From NCBI RefSeq assembly GCF_016342705.1, contig NZ_JAEINV010000003.1:62001-126000 (forward strand): a stretch of DNA of 64,000 nucleotides. The letters run 5' to 3'. Shown here one piece after another: positions 35,513 through 43,985 of this stretch. The translations under genes and the position numbers were made by a program. Position 1 is the stretch's first letter, and every line of letters begins with the position of its first letter. The notes beneath the pieces are model-generated. The model saw nothing but the letters and a program-made list of their open reading frames with translations, did no database searches and was not told the origin of the DNA. The stretch is from Lutibacter sp. Lineage in GTDB: Bacteria; Bacteroidota; Bacteroidia; Flavobacteriales; Flavobacteriaceae.

Positions 35513-38338
35513 CTAAATTTTATTTAAAATCTCCAATGCTTTATTTTTAATATTGTCATTTGTGTCATTTATAACTAATTCAACCAACGGTTTATATTTA
35601 GAATCGTTGGTTTTTTCAATTAAATATAAAACGGCAAGTTTTAACTTACTGTCTTTTCTTTCTAATAAAGTTCTATAACACTCAGCTTCACTTAGCATTT
35701 TTAAGTTCAGTTTCTTTATTTTTTCTTCAGAAATTGCTTCTACTAAAATAGATTCGGCAATTGGAATTAATTCCTTTTTTAGCTGGTTATCTAAAATATT
35801 ATCTAAAAATTCAATAGCGTGTATGCGTTGTTCTTCTTTTCCATTTAGAATGATGTTTAGTATTGGCTCTACATCATTTGGGGGGTATTTAATTCCTAAA
35901 AATCTAAAAATACGTTGTAACTGTCTATCTAAACGTTGTTCTAATAATTGCATTAAACCATTTCTAGCTTCTATAACTTCAACATTATCTTTTGAAAAAT
36001 CTTTCTTTTTATATTGAATAACAATTTGAGAATGAATTACAGAAAGTGTGTTTTGATATAAATGACATTCATCCAGTACTTTATCAACAATATACCTATC
36101 TTTAATATATAAGTTTGGATATTTCCATTTTAATCTTTTTAAAGCTTCAATAGCTTCAATTTTAACAGAATGTTCTGTTTCATCTGTTAATTTTTTTAAG
36201 GAACTAATAGCCTTTTGAGAAGCAAATTTTTCAATAACTGCAATAACATGAACGGCATCATCTAAAGCAATAGATTCTTCTTTAACGCTTTTAACCAAAA
36301 TATCATTAATAGGCTCTCCATAGCTAAATAATGCATCAATTGCCGCTTTTCTCGTGTCTTTTCCGCTTAAAAAATCAATTAGTTGAGGAATAAATACTTT
36401 ATCTAAAGTTTTACCGCTGCTTAAAATTGCTGTATTCTGGATAGTTTGATTTTTGGAGTGTAATTGTTGATTTAAAATAGGGTAAAAATTTTCAACTCTT
36501 GCATTTCCAATAGCTTCTAAAATAGCTTGAATTTTATATGTTTTTTGTTCTTCAGAAATTAATTCATCACTTTGTTGTAACGCTAATTGAATTCTTTTTT
36601 CTAAATCAAATCTATTTTGAAGTAACGGATGGTTTCTTAACTCCAACGAAAGTCCTATTAGTGCAGCATTAGCAATAGTGTCATCTTTTCTGTTTAAATA
36701 TTTATCAAAAAGGTCAATAGTATCTTCACCATATTTTTTTAATAAATACCTAAAAGCAGCCGTTGTAACTTGCTGATCGCGGTCATTTACCATAGTTTCT
36801 ATTTGAAAACTTAAATTTTCGGACTTTAAAAAGTATAAATTTTCAATAGCTAAAGCTCTGATTTTTGGAGATTCATGAATTAATAATTTTTTGATTGCAG
36901 TAAAAAAGCGTTCATCTTTTGCTTCTAAGGTTTTTTGAAGCATATGCAGAATTTGTCCTTCAGAACCATTATTTAAAACCTTATTTACCGTATCAATAAT
37001 AGAAGTAACTGCAATTTCTTTTTTAATTACTTTTTCTTTTTTAACGTGAGATGTATCTAATAATTCTTTAAAAGAAATAATATATTCTTTTCGTAAATGA
37101 TAGATAAAATACAACCAAACTGAAATTAAAGCGATGATAATTAAACTAATATAGGTGGAAGAAATATCTAATCCGTTAATAAAAAATATTAATATAAATC
37201 CTGCTAAACCAGTTGCAATACTGTCTACAACAACATCGGTAAATGTTTTTGTTTTCTTTTTTGTTTCAATTGGAATTGGAATGGATAATAATTCGGTTGC
37301 TGCTTTATTAACCGATTGTTTTAAACTTCCGTCAATGATTTTAATAACTATTATTACCCAAATTTGAGGTAGAAATAATAGTAAAATAGAACCGATTACA
37401 ATTCCTGAAGGTAGCCATAATAACGATCTTCCAACTCCAAAAGTACCAACAATACGTTGTGTTAAAAAAAGTTGTACTAATAAAGAAATAACACTTAAAG
37501 TTGAAAACCAAAAACCAAAAAAGGAAGTTAATTCATCTTGGTCTTGAATTAGCCGTGAAGCATAATCACTATATTGGTAATCTACCAATTTTGCAACCAG
37601 TACACTTAAACCAACAACAATGGCAATTAAACTGAGAAGTTTAGATTGTTTAATTAATTTAAATGGCGATTCTCCTTTTGGATTTGTACGAAGTGAAACT
37701 TGAAATGTGTTTAACTTAACGACTTCATTTTTCCAAATGTATTTTGTGATAGGTAAACAAAAAGCTACAAAAACTGCAGCCACAAAAAACAACACCTCGG
37801 TTCTTAAAAACGTAGTCAAGATTGATGTTAAATAACCACCAAAAATACCACCTGCAATTGCTCCTGCACCAATAAAACCAAATACTCGTTTAGCCTCTCT
37901 AACATTATAAACTAAGTTGGCTAAAATCCAAAATTGAGATGCTGTTAGTAAGCCAAAAATAGCCACCCAAACGTATGGAATGTATAAAATTATTCCACCA
38001 GCAATATTAAAGGTGAAAGCAACTCCAAAAACAATTAATGAAATTACCGATCCAATTATAGTGCCTTCAATTATTTTATTTAATGGATTCTTTTCTAGTA
38101 ATTTATCGTAAAAAAAGGAACCAACCATTGCCATTATTGCCGTTAATACATAACCAAGCGGTAAGGCGTCAGAAGTTAATTCCGATAAAAAAAGTGAATT
38201 TATGGTGGGTTTAACAATTAATAATGTGGTTATTAATAAAAATATATTAAGTTGTAGTAAAAGTGTTTTATGAAGTTCTTCTTCTTTTAAATCAAATACT
38301 TTTAATATATATTTTTTTAAAACAACGCTAATCAACAT
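35513..38338 (-). CDS. Nucleotide translocase (NTT)/MFS-like membrane protein fused to HEAT repeats
   Basis: A 941-residue protein. Residues about 1-430 hold about 12 transmembrane helices with features of the ATP/ADP-translocase-like family: FGLLTASQFWILANLVYNVREAKRVFGFIGAGAIAGGIFGG across residues 130-170, and KIIDGSLKQSVNKAATELLSIPIPIE with TFTDVVVDSIATGLAGF. Residues about 460-941 are a chain of HEAT-type helical repeats (ESPKIRALAIENLYFL, RDQQVTTAAFRYLLKKYG, HSVKIEAIEALKRLKWKYP). NTT-HEAT fusions are known in free-living bacteria, but the substrate is not established. ATG 38338. It lies downstream of two serine hydrolase genes on the same strand and converges on the dikinase pair. Confidence 0.78.
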   Translation of the reverse strand: MLISVVLKKYILKVFDLKEEELHKTLLLQLNIFLLITTLLIVKPTINSLFLSELTSDALPLGYVLTAIMAMVGSFFYDKLLEKNPLNKIIEGTIIGSVISLIVFGVAFTFNIAGGIILYIPYVWVAIFGLLTASQFWILANLVYNVREAKRVFGFIGAGAIAGGIFGGYLTSILTTFLRTEVLFFVAAVFVAFCLPITKYIWKNEVVKLNTFQVSLRTNPKGESPFKLIKQSKLLSLIAIVVGLSVLVAKLVDYQYSDYASRLIQDQDELTSFFGFWFSTLSVISLLVQLFLTQRIVGTFGVGRSLLWLPSGIVIGSILLLFLPQIWVIIVIKIIDGSLKQSVNKAATELLSIPIPIETKKKTKTFTDVVVDSIATGLAGFILIFFINGLDISSTYISLIIIALISVWLYFIYHLRKEYIISFKELLDTSHVKKEKVIKKEIAVTSIIDTVNKVLNNGSEGQILHMLQKTLEAKDERFFTAIKKLLIHESPKIRALAIENLYFLKSENLSFQIETMVNDRDQQVTTAAFRYLLKKYGEDTIDLFDKYLNRKDDTIANAALIGLSLELRNHPLLQNRFDLEKRIQLALQQSDELISEEQKTYKIQAILEAIGNARVENFYPILNQQLHSKNQTIQNTAILSSGKTLDKVFIPQLIDFLSGKDTRKAAIDALFSYGEPINDILVKSVKEESIALDDAVHVIAVIEKFASQKAISSLKKLTDETEHSVKIEAIEALKRLKWKYPNLYIKDRYIVDKVLDECHLYQNTLSVIHSQIVIQYKKKDFSKDNVEVIEARNGLMQLLEQRLDRQLQRIFRFLGIKYPPNDVEPILNIILNGKEEQRIHAIEFLDNILDNQLKKELIPIAESILVEAISEEKIKKLNLKMLSEAECYRTLLERKDSKLKLAVLYLIEKTNDSKYKPLVELVINDTNDNIKNKALEILNKI

Positions 38339-38477
38339 TTATAATGCTTTTGTAAGTTGATGATTTTTTGATAAAGGTATTGAATTGAAAAGTGATTGCA
38401 AAGTATTTATTCCCAAACAATTCTAAAATAAATAAGTGTGTGTTTTTTGAAGAAATATTAAAAAAATAGAATTTAGT

Positions 38478-39377
38478 TTAATATTTAGCCAATACTTTTT
38501 CAACTGGTTTTACTAAATTTCTGATTATTTTTTCACCAGATGCATCATTCACCAAAGCCACTAAAATATAGCGTCTTTTTGGGTCTTTTCCCCAAACTAA
38601 AATAGAATCTGAATGAAAATTTTTCCAAGAACCGGATTTTCTAAACAACCGTGCATTTGGAGCAATTTGATCTAAAGTATTTACAAATTTATGATGTAAT
38701 GCTGGTTTTTCCATAATACCTAACATTTCTTTAGATCTTTCTTTGTTTACCAATTTTCCATTGGCTAATAAATAATAAAACCTACAAACTTGATTTACAG
38801 TTGCAGCGTGACTTAAATTTTTTAGCGGCTCCCTATGCGTTTTTCCACTGCTAGCATAACGTTTACCAACCCATAAACCACCTCCGTGTTCTTCATCATA
38901 TAATTGGTATTTCTCATCTGTTAAAACGGTTTCAATCTTATCAAAGCCTAATCTGTCAATCATTCTGGTTGCAGCTTGATTGTTAGATTTGCTAATCATT
39001 AATTTCATATCATTTTTAACTTCAGGAGTTTCTTTTAATTCTCCTTTTTCTATAGCATCCATGGCAGCTAATAAAATAGCAATTTTAGGTAAACTTGCGG
39101 CATACATCATATTATTGCCATTAATTCTGGCGTATTCAATTTGGTTTTGATTACTTAAATCAATAACACCAACAGCTAATTTATTTTGTTGTATTAAATT
39201 TTTCCATTTAGGAATTTTATTTAATTCTAATTCTAAACCAGTTTGCAATTCTTTATTTAAAAGGCTTCCTAATGGTTTAATATTTAAATCATTAGTTTGT
39301 ATTGGTAAGTCGTTTTGCCCAAACATAATAGTTGTGGCAAAAATAATTGTAAATAGCAGTGCTTGAAACCTATTCAT
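38478..39377 (-). CDS. Class A beta-lactamase-fold serine hydrolase, copy 2
   Basis: A 299-residue exported protein (signal ends TIMFGQ). SxxK motif Ser95-Leu-Pro-Lys98, SxN-type motif Ser131-Asn-Asn133, KSG in FRKSGSWKNFHSDS. I cannot find an ExxLN motif for the deacylating glutamate of true class A beta-lactamases, so resistance activity should not be assumed; cell-wall or other ester/amide hydrolysis is as likely. It is a close paralogue of the upstream gene at 39476 and probably follows it on the same transcript, 98 bp apart. Confidence 0.82.
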   Translation of the reverse strand: MNRFQALLFTIIFATTIMFGQNDLPIQTNDLNIKPLGSLLNKELQTGLELELNKIPKWKNLIQQNKLAVGVIDLSNQNQIEYARINGNNMMYAASLPKIAILLAAMDAIEKGELKETPEVKNDMKLMISKSNNQAATRMIDRLGFDKIETVLTDEKYQLYDEEHGGGLWVGKRYASSGKTHREPLKNLSHAATVNQVCRFYYLLANGKLVNKERSKEMLGIMEKPALHHKFVNTLDQIAPNARLFRKSGSWKNFHSDSILVWGKDPKRRYILVALVNDASGEKIIRNLVKPVEKVLAKY

Positions 39378-39475
39378 TTTCCGTTTTGTTTTAAATGTAT
39401 TAAACTAAATTTGATAATTTGTAATTTAGAAGAATACTATACTAAAACTATATAATTACAACTTTAGTATGTTGT

Positions 39476-40381
39476 TTATATAACCAATGCTTTTTTTAGT
39501 ACCTTTTCAACAGGAACTACTAAGTTTCTAATTATGCTTTCTCCATTTGCATCATCAATTAATGCCACTAAAATATAGCGCCTGGTAGCTTCTTTTCCCC
39601 AAACTAAAATAGAGTCTGAATGAAAGTTTTTCCAAGAACCGGATTTTCTAAATAGTCGCGCATCCGGAGCAATTAAATCTAACGTATTTACAAATTTGTG
39701 ATGCAAAGCTGGATTTTCCATAATATCTAACATTTCTTTAGATCTTTCATTATTTACCAGTTTTCCATTTGCTAATAAATAGTAATATTTGCAAACTTGG
39801 GCTACTGTTGCAGCGTGACTTAAATGTTTTAGAGGTTCTCTATTGGTAGGTCCTCCTGCGGCATAACGTTTGCCAACCCATAAACCTCCATAAGTTTTAT
39901 CATATAATTTGTATTTATCATCGGTCATAACGCTTTCTATTTTGGCATAACCTAATCTATCTATCATTCTTGTAGAAGCTTGATTATTAGAATTACTAAT
40001 CATTAGCTTCATATCTTTTACTACCTCTGGAGTTTCTTTTAATTGTCCTTTTTCAATAGCATCCATTGCTGCTAATAACACAGCAATTTTAGGTAAACTT
40101 GCAGCATACATCATTTGGTTGCTATTTACGCTTGCATATTTTGCGTCTTCTGGATTACTTAAATCTATAACTCCAACAGCCATTTTGTTTTCTGCAATTA
40201 ATTTTTTCCAAGCAGGCACTTTATTTAATTCTTGTTCTAAACTTTTTTGAAGTAAGGGATTTGATAAATTATTTAACGTTTTAATTTTTGAATCATCTAA
40301 ACGTAAAGGTAAATCGTTTTGAGAATTTGCTACGGATGAAATAAATAGTACAAGAACTATAATTAATTGATATAACTTCAT
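39476..40381 (-). CDS. Class A beta-lactamase-fold serine hydrolase, copy 1
   Basis: A 301-residue exported protein (signal ends SSVANSQ) that aligns nearly gaplessly with its downstream neighbour. The motifs are at the same positions: Ser95-Leu-Pro-Lys98, Ser131-Asn-Asn133, Lys246-Ser-Gly248. No ExxLN deacylation motif is evident. A TACATTTG box (40413-40420) is the likely promoter for this copy and probably for the two downstream genes. No AACTAA-N4-TTAGTT operator lies upstream, so the blaI repressor in this window is not its obvious regulator. Confidence 0.82.
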   Translation of the reverse strand: MKLYQLIIVLVLFISSVANSQNDLPLRLDDSKIKTLNNLSNPLLQKSLEQELNKVPAWKKLIAENKMAVGVIDLSNPEDAKYASVNSNQMMYAASLPKIAVLLAAMDAIEKGQLKETPEVVKDMKLMISNSNNQASTRMIDRLGYAKIESVMTDDKYKLYDKTYGGLWVGKRYAAGGPTNREPLKHLSHAATVAQVCKYYYLLANGKLVNNERSKEMLDIMENPALHHKFVNTLDLIAPDARLFRKSGSWKNFHSDSILVWGKEATRRYILVALIDDANGESIIRNLVVPVEKVLKKALVI

Positions 40382-40412
40382 TTAGATGCCAAATTAATAT
40401 TTAAAATTTAGG

Positions 40413-40420
40413 CAAATGTA
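40413..40420 (-). promoter_or_regulatory. Putative promoter -7 box of the tandem serine hydrolases
   Basis: TACATTTG on the minus strand, 31 bp before the ATG at 40381. Confidence 0.5.
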
Positions 40421-40590
40421 TTTTATTTTTAAATATGTTGGTTGTTAAATTTTTCAGATATTAAAAAAATATTTTCCTTGTAGATACTAGGTTTTAGTTG
40501 TTTGTAGACTTTAAAATTGTTAAAAAACCAATTAAAGAAGTATATTTAACATATATTCTGGCGTAGTTTTATAGAAATTAAACTATTTGA

Positions 40591-41028
40591 TTATTGAATT
40601 TGTTTTATGTTTTTTTTACGCATTACTTTTTCAACAACTTCAAAAATTTGTTTTTTTAAATTTTTATATTTCTTCATATAAATTTCAATTTCTTTTTCTA
40701 ATTTTTTGTGTTGATCAATATAGTTGATGTTAGTTAGTAGGTTATTATGTTCAATTAATTCAGCCAATAAAAGTTCGTGTTTATTTATTGTTTCGATTAA
40801 AATTTCTCCAGAGGCATCTTCAACTTTCATTTTCTTTGTAAATATTTCAATTCTTTTACCCAAGCCTGCAAAAAGATAATCTATATATTTTTCACTTAAT
40901 AAATGATTTAAGAACTTAATTTCATCTCTTATAAAAGCTAACTCAGAAAGCCAATTTTTAGATTCTTCATGTAATTCTGAAACACTTTTTCGGGTATTTG
41001 ACCAAGTTTTTTTTATAGTTGTTGTCAT
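40591..41028 (-). CDS. Small helical protein, paralogue of the adjacent upstream gene
   Basis: A 145-residue cytoplasmic protein, predicted almost entirely helical, rich in Lys, Glu, Ile and Leu with coiled-coil character. Function not recognised. Residues 1-44 align without gaps with the gene at 41081-41500 (WLSELAFIRDEIKFLNHLL against WENEFGYMHTELNFITNLL), so the two arose by duplication. It lies 52 bp downstream of that gene on the same strand with no terminator between, so both are probably in the same stress-linked unit. Confidence 0.6.
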   Translation of the reverse strand: MTTTIKKTWSNTRKSVSELHEESKNWLSELAFIRDEIKFLNHLLSEKYIDYLFAGLGKRIEIFTKKMKVEDASGEILIETINKHELLLAELIEHNNLLTNINYIDQHKKLEKEIEIYMKKYKNLKKQIFEVVEKVMRKKNIKQIQ

Positions 41029-41080
41029 AATTTTAAGTTTTTTTAATATTTAAAAAATAGTATTATTTATTTTCAATTTC

Positions 41081-41500
41081 TTAATTAGTTTCCAATAAGC
41101 CTTCAACATATTCATAAATATTGCACTTTAAGGTATTATAATTTTTGAAATAATTAAAAATTGATTCTGCTATTTTTTGATAAGTAATCAAATAGTAATC
41201 GTGACTTTCAAGATGATGTTTCTCATCTTGGCCAATTAAATCGTTTTTATAATCATCAATTTCAATAAGTAGTGAATGTCTTGTGTTTTCAACATTTGAA
41301 AGTTCTTTTAAAAATAGTTGAATACGTTCATAAAGGTTTGGAGTATTAGAATTAACAGGGTAGTTTTTTAGCAAATTTGTGATAAAATTAAGTTCTGTGT
41401 GCATATACCCAAATTCATTCTCCCAGCAATTTATTTGGTAAAGTATTTCATTAATACTTTTGCCATAACCAAATGTTTTATAGTGAACTTCGGTGATCAT
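41081..41500 (-). CDS. Small helical protein behind an Fnr-like site
   Basis: A 139-residue helical protein of unknown function, paralogous to the gene at 40591. The ATG at 41500 is chosen over the one at 41521 for two reasons. It gives a gapless 44-residue N-terminal alignment with the paralogue. It also falls about 16 nt downstream of the transcription start predicted from the -7-like box at 41523-41530 and the TGA-N6-TCA site at 41554-41565. The longer start would add MNIKLKK. Confidence 0.6.
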   Translation of the reverse strand: MITEVHYKTFGYGKSINEILYQINCWENEFGYMHTELNFITNLLKNYPVNSNTPNLYERIQLFLKELSNVENTRHSLLIEIDDYKNDLIGQDEKHHLESHDYYLITYQKIAESIFNYFKNYNTLKCNIYEYVEGLLETN

Positions 41501-41553
41501 TTTTTTCAGTTTTATATTCATATAAAGTAATAAAATGTTTTGTTGATTAGGAA

Positions 41554-41565
41554 TGATTCTTATCA
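41554..41565 (-). promoter_or_regulatory. Crp/Fnr-type site 1 (TGA-N6-TCA)
   Basis: TGATAAGAATCA on the minus strand. Its centre is 29.5 bp upstream of a weak -7-like box (TTACTTTA, 41523-41530), the same geometry as at the other three sites. Confidence 0.45.
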
Positions 41566-41700
41566 GTTTAATTGGAAAAATTTACTTCAATAAAAATTAT
41601 AAAAATAAGATGAAAAATAATTAAACAATTGAAAAACATTGATTTAGTATGAGTTTTTTTATTGTTGGAAAGCTGTATTTTCTTTAATGCATAAGCTCAT

Positions 41701-41712
41701 TGAGCAATATCA
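41701..41712 (+). promoter_or_regulatory. Crp/Fnr-type site 2 (TGA-N6-TCA) upstream of the WG-repeat operon
   Basis: TGAGCAATATCA, extended TTGAG-N4-ATCAT (8 of 10 against the Fnr consensus). Its centre is 29.5 bp from TAGATTTA (41736-41743), a -7-like box; the ATG follows at 41767. Confidence 0.55.
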
Positions 41713-41766
41713 TTTTGTAAAATTTAAACAAATAATAGATTTATAAAACTTTAAAATATTAGTATA

Positions 41767-42390
41767 ATGAAAAGTTTGTATTTTTTATTTATTTGTCTAT
41801 TTGTTTATTCACAATCTAATTCCCAAATATTAAATGAAATTGATGAGTGTTTTCCTTTTCAAGGCTATTTTGCTGCGGTAAAACAAGATGGAAAATGGGG
41901 TTTTATAAATAGGGAAGGTGTACAAGTTATAAATTTTAGAAATGATTTAGTTGTTGAAAAAAGCAGTCAAAATGTGTGTAACTCAGAATTTGAATCTACA
42001 ATTCATCCAGTTTTAAGCGATAATAGATGTTTAATAAAAAAACTTATAAATGGGGTGTATTATTATGGATATATTAATGAAAAAGGGGAAGAAATAATTG
42101 AACCACAATTCTTAAATGCTTCAAATTTTATGAACGGTTTTGCAATTATTATAAAACTAGTTAAAACAGAAATAGGTTATAATGAATTGTTGAAAAAACA
42201 AATAATTGCAGAAAAGTTAGAGGAATATATTATTGATGTAAATGGAAATTTATATATGTTTTTAAATAACATACGAAATTACGTTCCATCAAAAAATAAT
42301 ACACCGCCAGAATTCCATTCAAAATTTATAGCTCCAAATTTAATTGCTGTAAAAAACAAAAGAGAAAAGTGGGATATTTATAAGTTTTAG
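41767..42390 (+). CDS. Exported WG-repeat protein
   Basis: A 207-residue protein with a signal peptide (MKSLYFLFICLFVYSQSNSQ). It has two WG-type repeats (AAVKQDGKWGFINREGVQVINF, and YYYGYINEKGEEIIEPQFLNA), with a partial third near the C-terminus (LIAVKNKREKWDIYKF). WG repeats are beta-rich surface modules of unclear function. It is first in a three-gene run with DUF2267 and alpha/beta hydrolase genes, behind an Fnr-like site. Confidence 0.75.
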   Translation: MKSLYFLFICLFVYSQSNSQILNEIDECFPFQGYFAAVKQDGKWGFINREGVQVINFRNDLVVEKSSQNVCNSEFESTIHPVLSDNRCLIKKLINGVYYYGYINEKGEEIIEPQFLNASNFMNGFAIIIKLVKTEIGYNELLKKQIIAEKLEEYIIDVNGNLYMFLNNIRNYVPSKNNTPPEFHSKFIAPNLIAVKNKREKWDIYKF

Positions 42391-42408
42391 GAGTTAACAA
42401 TAACAAAT

Positions 42409-42855
42409 ATGGGACTTAATTTTAATCAATTTGCAAAAGAAGCTAATTCATTTTTAAAGGCGTATGCCAAACAAATGAATTTAAACAATGATATAGAAAA
42501 GGCAGGTAGAATACTTTCTGCAACTCTTCATGGATTGCGCGATATAATTTCTACAGAAGAATCTTTACAGTTAATTGCTCAATTTCCAATGTTTTTAAAA
42601 GCTGTTTATGTAAATGGCTGGTCACTTAAAAAGAAAAGAAAAGTTAAAAATTTGGTCGATTTTATAGATTTAGTTCGAAGGTATGATGGAAACACTTCTA
42701 TACACGATTTTGAATCTGATGAAAAAGCTGAAAACTATATAAAAACAACCTTTATCGTTTTACGAAAATATGTGTCTTTGGGAGAGCTAGAAGATATAAG
42801 AACTGAACTTCCAAAAGATTTAAAATTTATAATTTATCAGAGTGTTATGTTTTAA
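42409..42855 (+). CDS. DUF2267 protein
   Basis: A 148-residue cytoplasmic helical protein with the DUF2267 pattern: FNQFAKEANSFLKAYAKQMN, AGRILSATLHGLRDIISTEESLQLIAQFPMFLKAVYVNGW, and a second half ending LGELEDIRTELPKDLKFIIYQ. Members are often found beside universal stress and low-oxygen genes, as here, but the biochemical role is unknown. 18 bp after the WG gene. Confidence 0.82.
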   Translation: MGLNFNQFAKEANSFLKAYAKQMNLNNDIEKAGRILSATLHGLRDIISTEESLQLIAQFPMFLKAVYVNGWSLKKKRKVKNLVDFIDLVRRYDGNTSIHDFESDEKAENYIKTTFIVLRKYVSLGELEDIRTELPKDLKFIIYQSVMF

Positions 42856-42867
42856 AAAATAAAAATA

Positions 42868-43521
42868 ATGAAAATTGCAGATGCTTATAAAGAAATTGAA
42901 ATTTATATTGGTAATATAAGTTTAAAAGGAAAATTGAGACTTCCAGAAAATGTAGAAACTAAAGGAATAATTTTATTTTCACACGGAAGTGGAAGTAGCC
43001 GTTTAAGTGTTAGAAATAATTTTGTAGCTAATTTATTAATTGAAGAAGGGTTTGCTAGTTTACTTTTTGATTTACTAACACCTGAAGAAGATTTGGTTTA
43101 CGAAAATAGATTTGATATAGATTTGCTAACAGAACGTTTATTAAAGGTTACAAAATGGGTGCGTAACTATAAGCATACAAAGCATTTACCTATTGCGTAT
43201 TTTGGAGCTAGTACAGGTGCAGCTTCTGCTTTAAATGCCGCAGCATATTTGGGAAATAAAGTTAAAGCTGTTGTGTTGCGTGGAGGAAGACCAGATTTAG
43301 TAACCTATAGTTTAATGTATATAACAGCACCAACTTTATTTATCGTAGGAAGGAATGATGATGTTGTTGTTGAATTAAATAAAAGAGCACGAGCTAATTT
43401 AAAATGCTATAGTGAGTTGAAAATAATTGACGGAGCATCACATTTGTTCACGGAAACAGGAAAATTAGAAATGATCACAAAACTGTCAAGTGGTTGGTTT
43501 GATAAGTATTTAAAAGATTAG
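42868..43521 (+). CDS. Alpha/beta hydrolase (dienelactone hydrolase-like)
   Basis: A 217-residue alpha/beta hydrolase. The nucleophile elbow is GASTG with Ser115, the oxyanion strand motif is FSHGSGSSRLS, the acid lies in FIVGRNDDVV and the catalytic His in IDGASHLF. Proteins of this type accompany DUF2267 and stress genes in many bacteria, and in some genomes are fused to phosphoribosyltransferases; this copy has no such domain. Substrate unknown. Third gene of the WG operon, followed by a terminator. Confidence 0.85.
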   Translation: MKIADAYKEIEIYIGNISLKGKLRLPENVETKGIILFSHGSGSSRLSVRNNFVANLLIEEGFASLLFDLLTPEEDLVYENRFDIDLLTERLLKVTKWVRNYKHTKHLPIAYFGASTGAASALNAAAYLGNKVKAVVLRGGRPDLVTYSLMYITAPTLFIVGRNDDVVVELNKRARANLKCYSELKIIDGASHLFTETGKLEMITKLSSGWFDKYLKD

Positions 43522-43544
43522 TAGCATAATTTATGCTGTAAATA

Positions 43545-43579
43545 GAAACAGGGAAACTTGCGCTTCCCTGTTTCCTTTT
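43545..43579 (+). terminator. Terminator of the WG-DUF2267-hydrolase operon
   Basis: GAAACAGGGAA / TTCCCTGTTTC, an 11-bp perfect stem with an 8-nt loop, then CTTTTT. Confidence 0.8.
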
Positions 43580-43725
43580 TGAGGCTTAATTTTATAATTT
43601 AACGTTTCTTCTTTTTAACTTCGGCTTTCACCTTTTTTGAAATTAATACTCCGTTATATTAAATTATAATATTAATAATCCTCAAAATTGTCTAAAATTA
43701 TAATAATCTAGACTTAAATTATTAA

Positions 43726-43757
43726 GAAACAGGAAGTTTTCACTTCCTGTTTCCTTT
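43726..43757. terminator. Second hairpin resembling the upstream terminator
   Basis: GAAACAGGAAGT / ACTTCCTGTTTC, a 12-bp perfect stem with a TTTC loop, then CTTTT on the plus strand and weaker T content on the minus strand. No plus-strand gene precedes it directly; it may end the orphan minus-strand transcript predicted from the site at 43974. Confidence 0.45.
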
Positions 43758-43942
43758 TGGGAAGATTACAGTAACGTTATGAGATTAAATAATTTTTCAA
43801 AATTTTATTTCTAAAATTAAGAATATAACCAAACTACTCATGCAGTATCTAAACCTTTCCATTTACATTTTTGTTAACCGATGTAAATTTTTTTGAAGTT
43901 TTTGAATTTTCAAAGAACTCAAAGAACGTTTAAGTTACAGTA

Positions 43943-43985
43943 TAAATTTAAGGTGTAAATTAAAGATTTTAAATGATTTAAATCA
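43943..43985 (-). promoter_or_regulatory. Crp/Fnr-type site 3 with -7-like box, orphan
   Basis: TGATTTAAATCA (43974-43985, extended match 9 of 10 to TTGAT-N4-ATCAA) has its centre 29.5 bp from TAAATTTA on the minus strand (43943-43950). No annotated gene follows, so a small RNA or tiny ORF may be transcribed leftward from about 43936. Confidence 0.4.

Noticed and set aside
24897-40420. Idea that the blaI repressor controls the three beta-lactamase-fold genes
   Set aside because: The AACTAA-N4-TTAGTT operator present three times at blaI is not found upstream of 34252, 39377 or 40381, and the sensor lacks a penicillin-binding domain.
43797-43862. 21-codon minus-strand ORF with a hydrophobic middle
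   Set aside because: Too short and without conservation evidence to list as a gene; kept only as part of the orphan-transcript finding.
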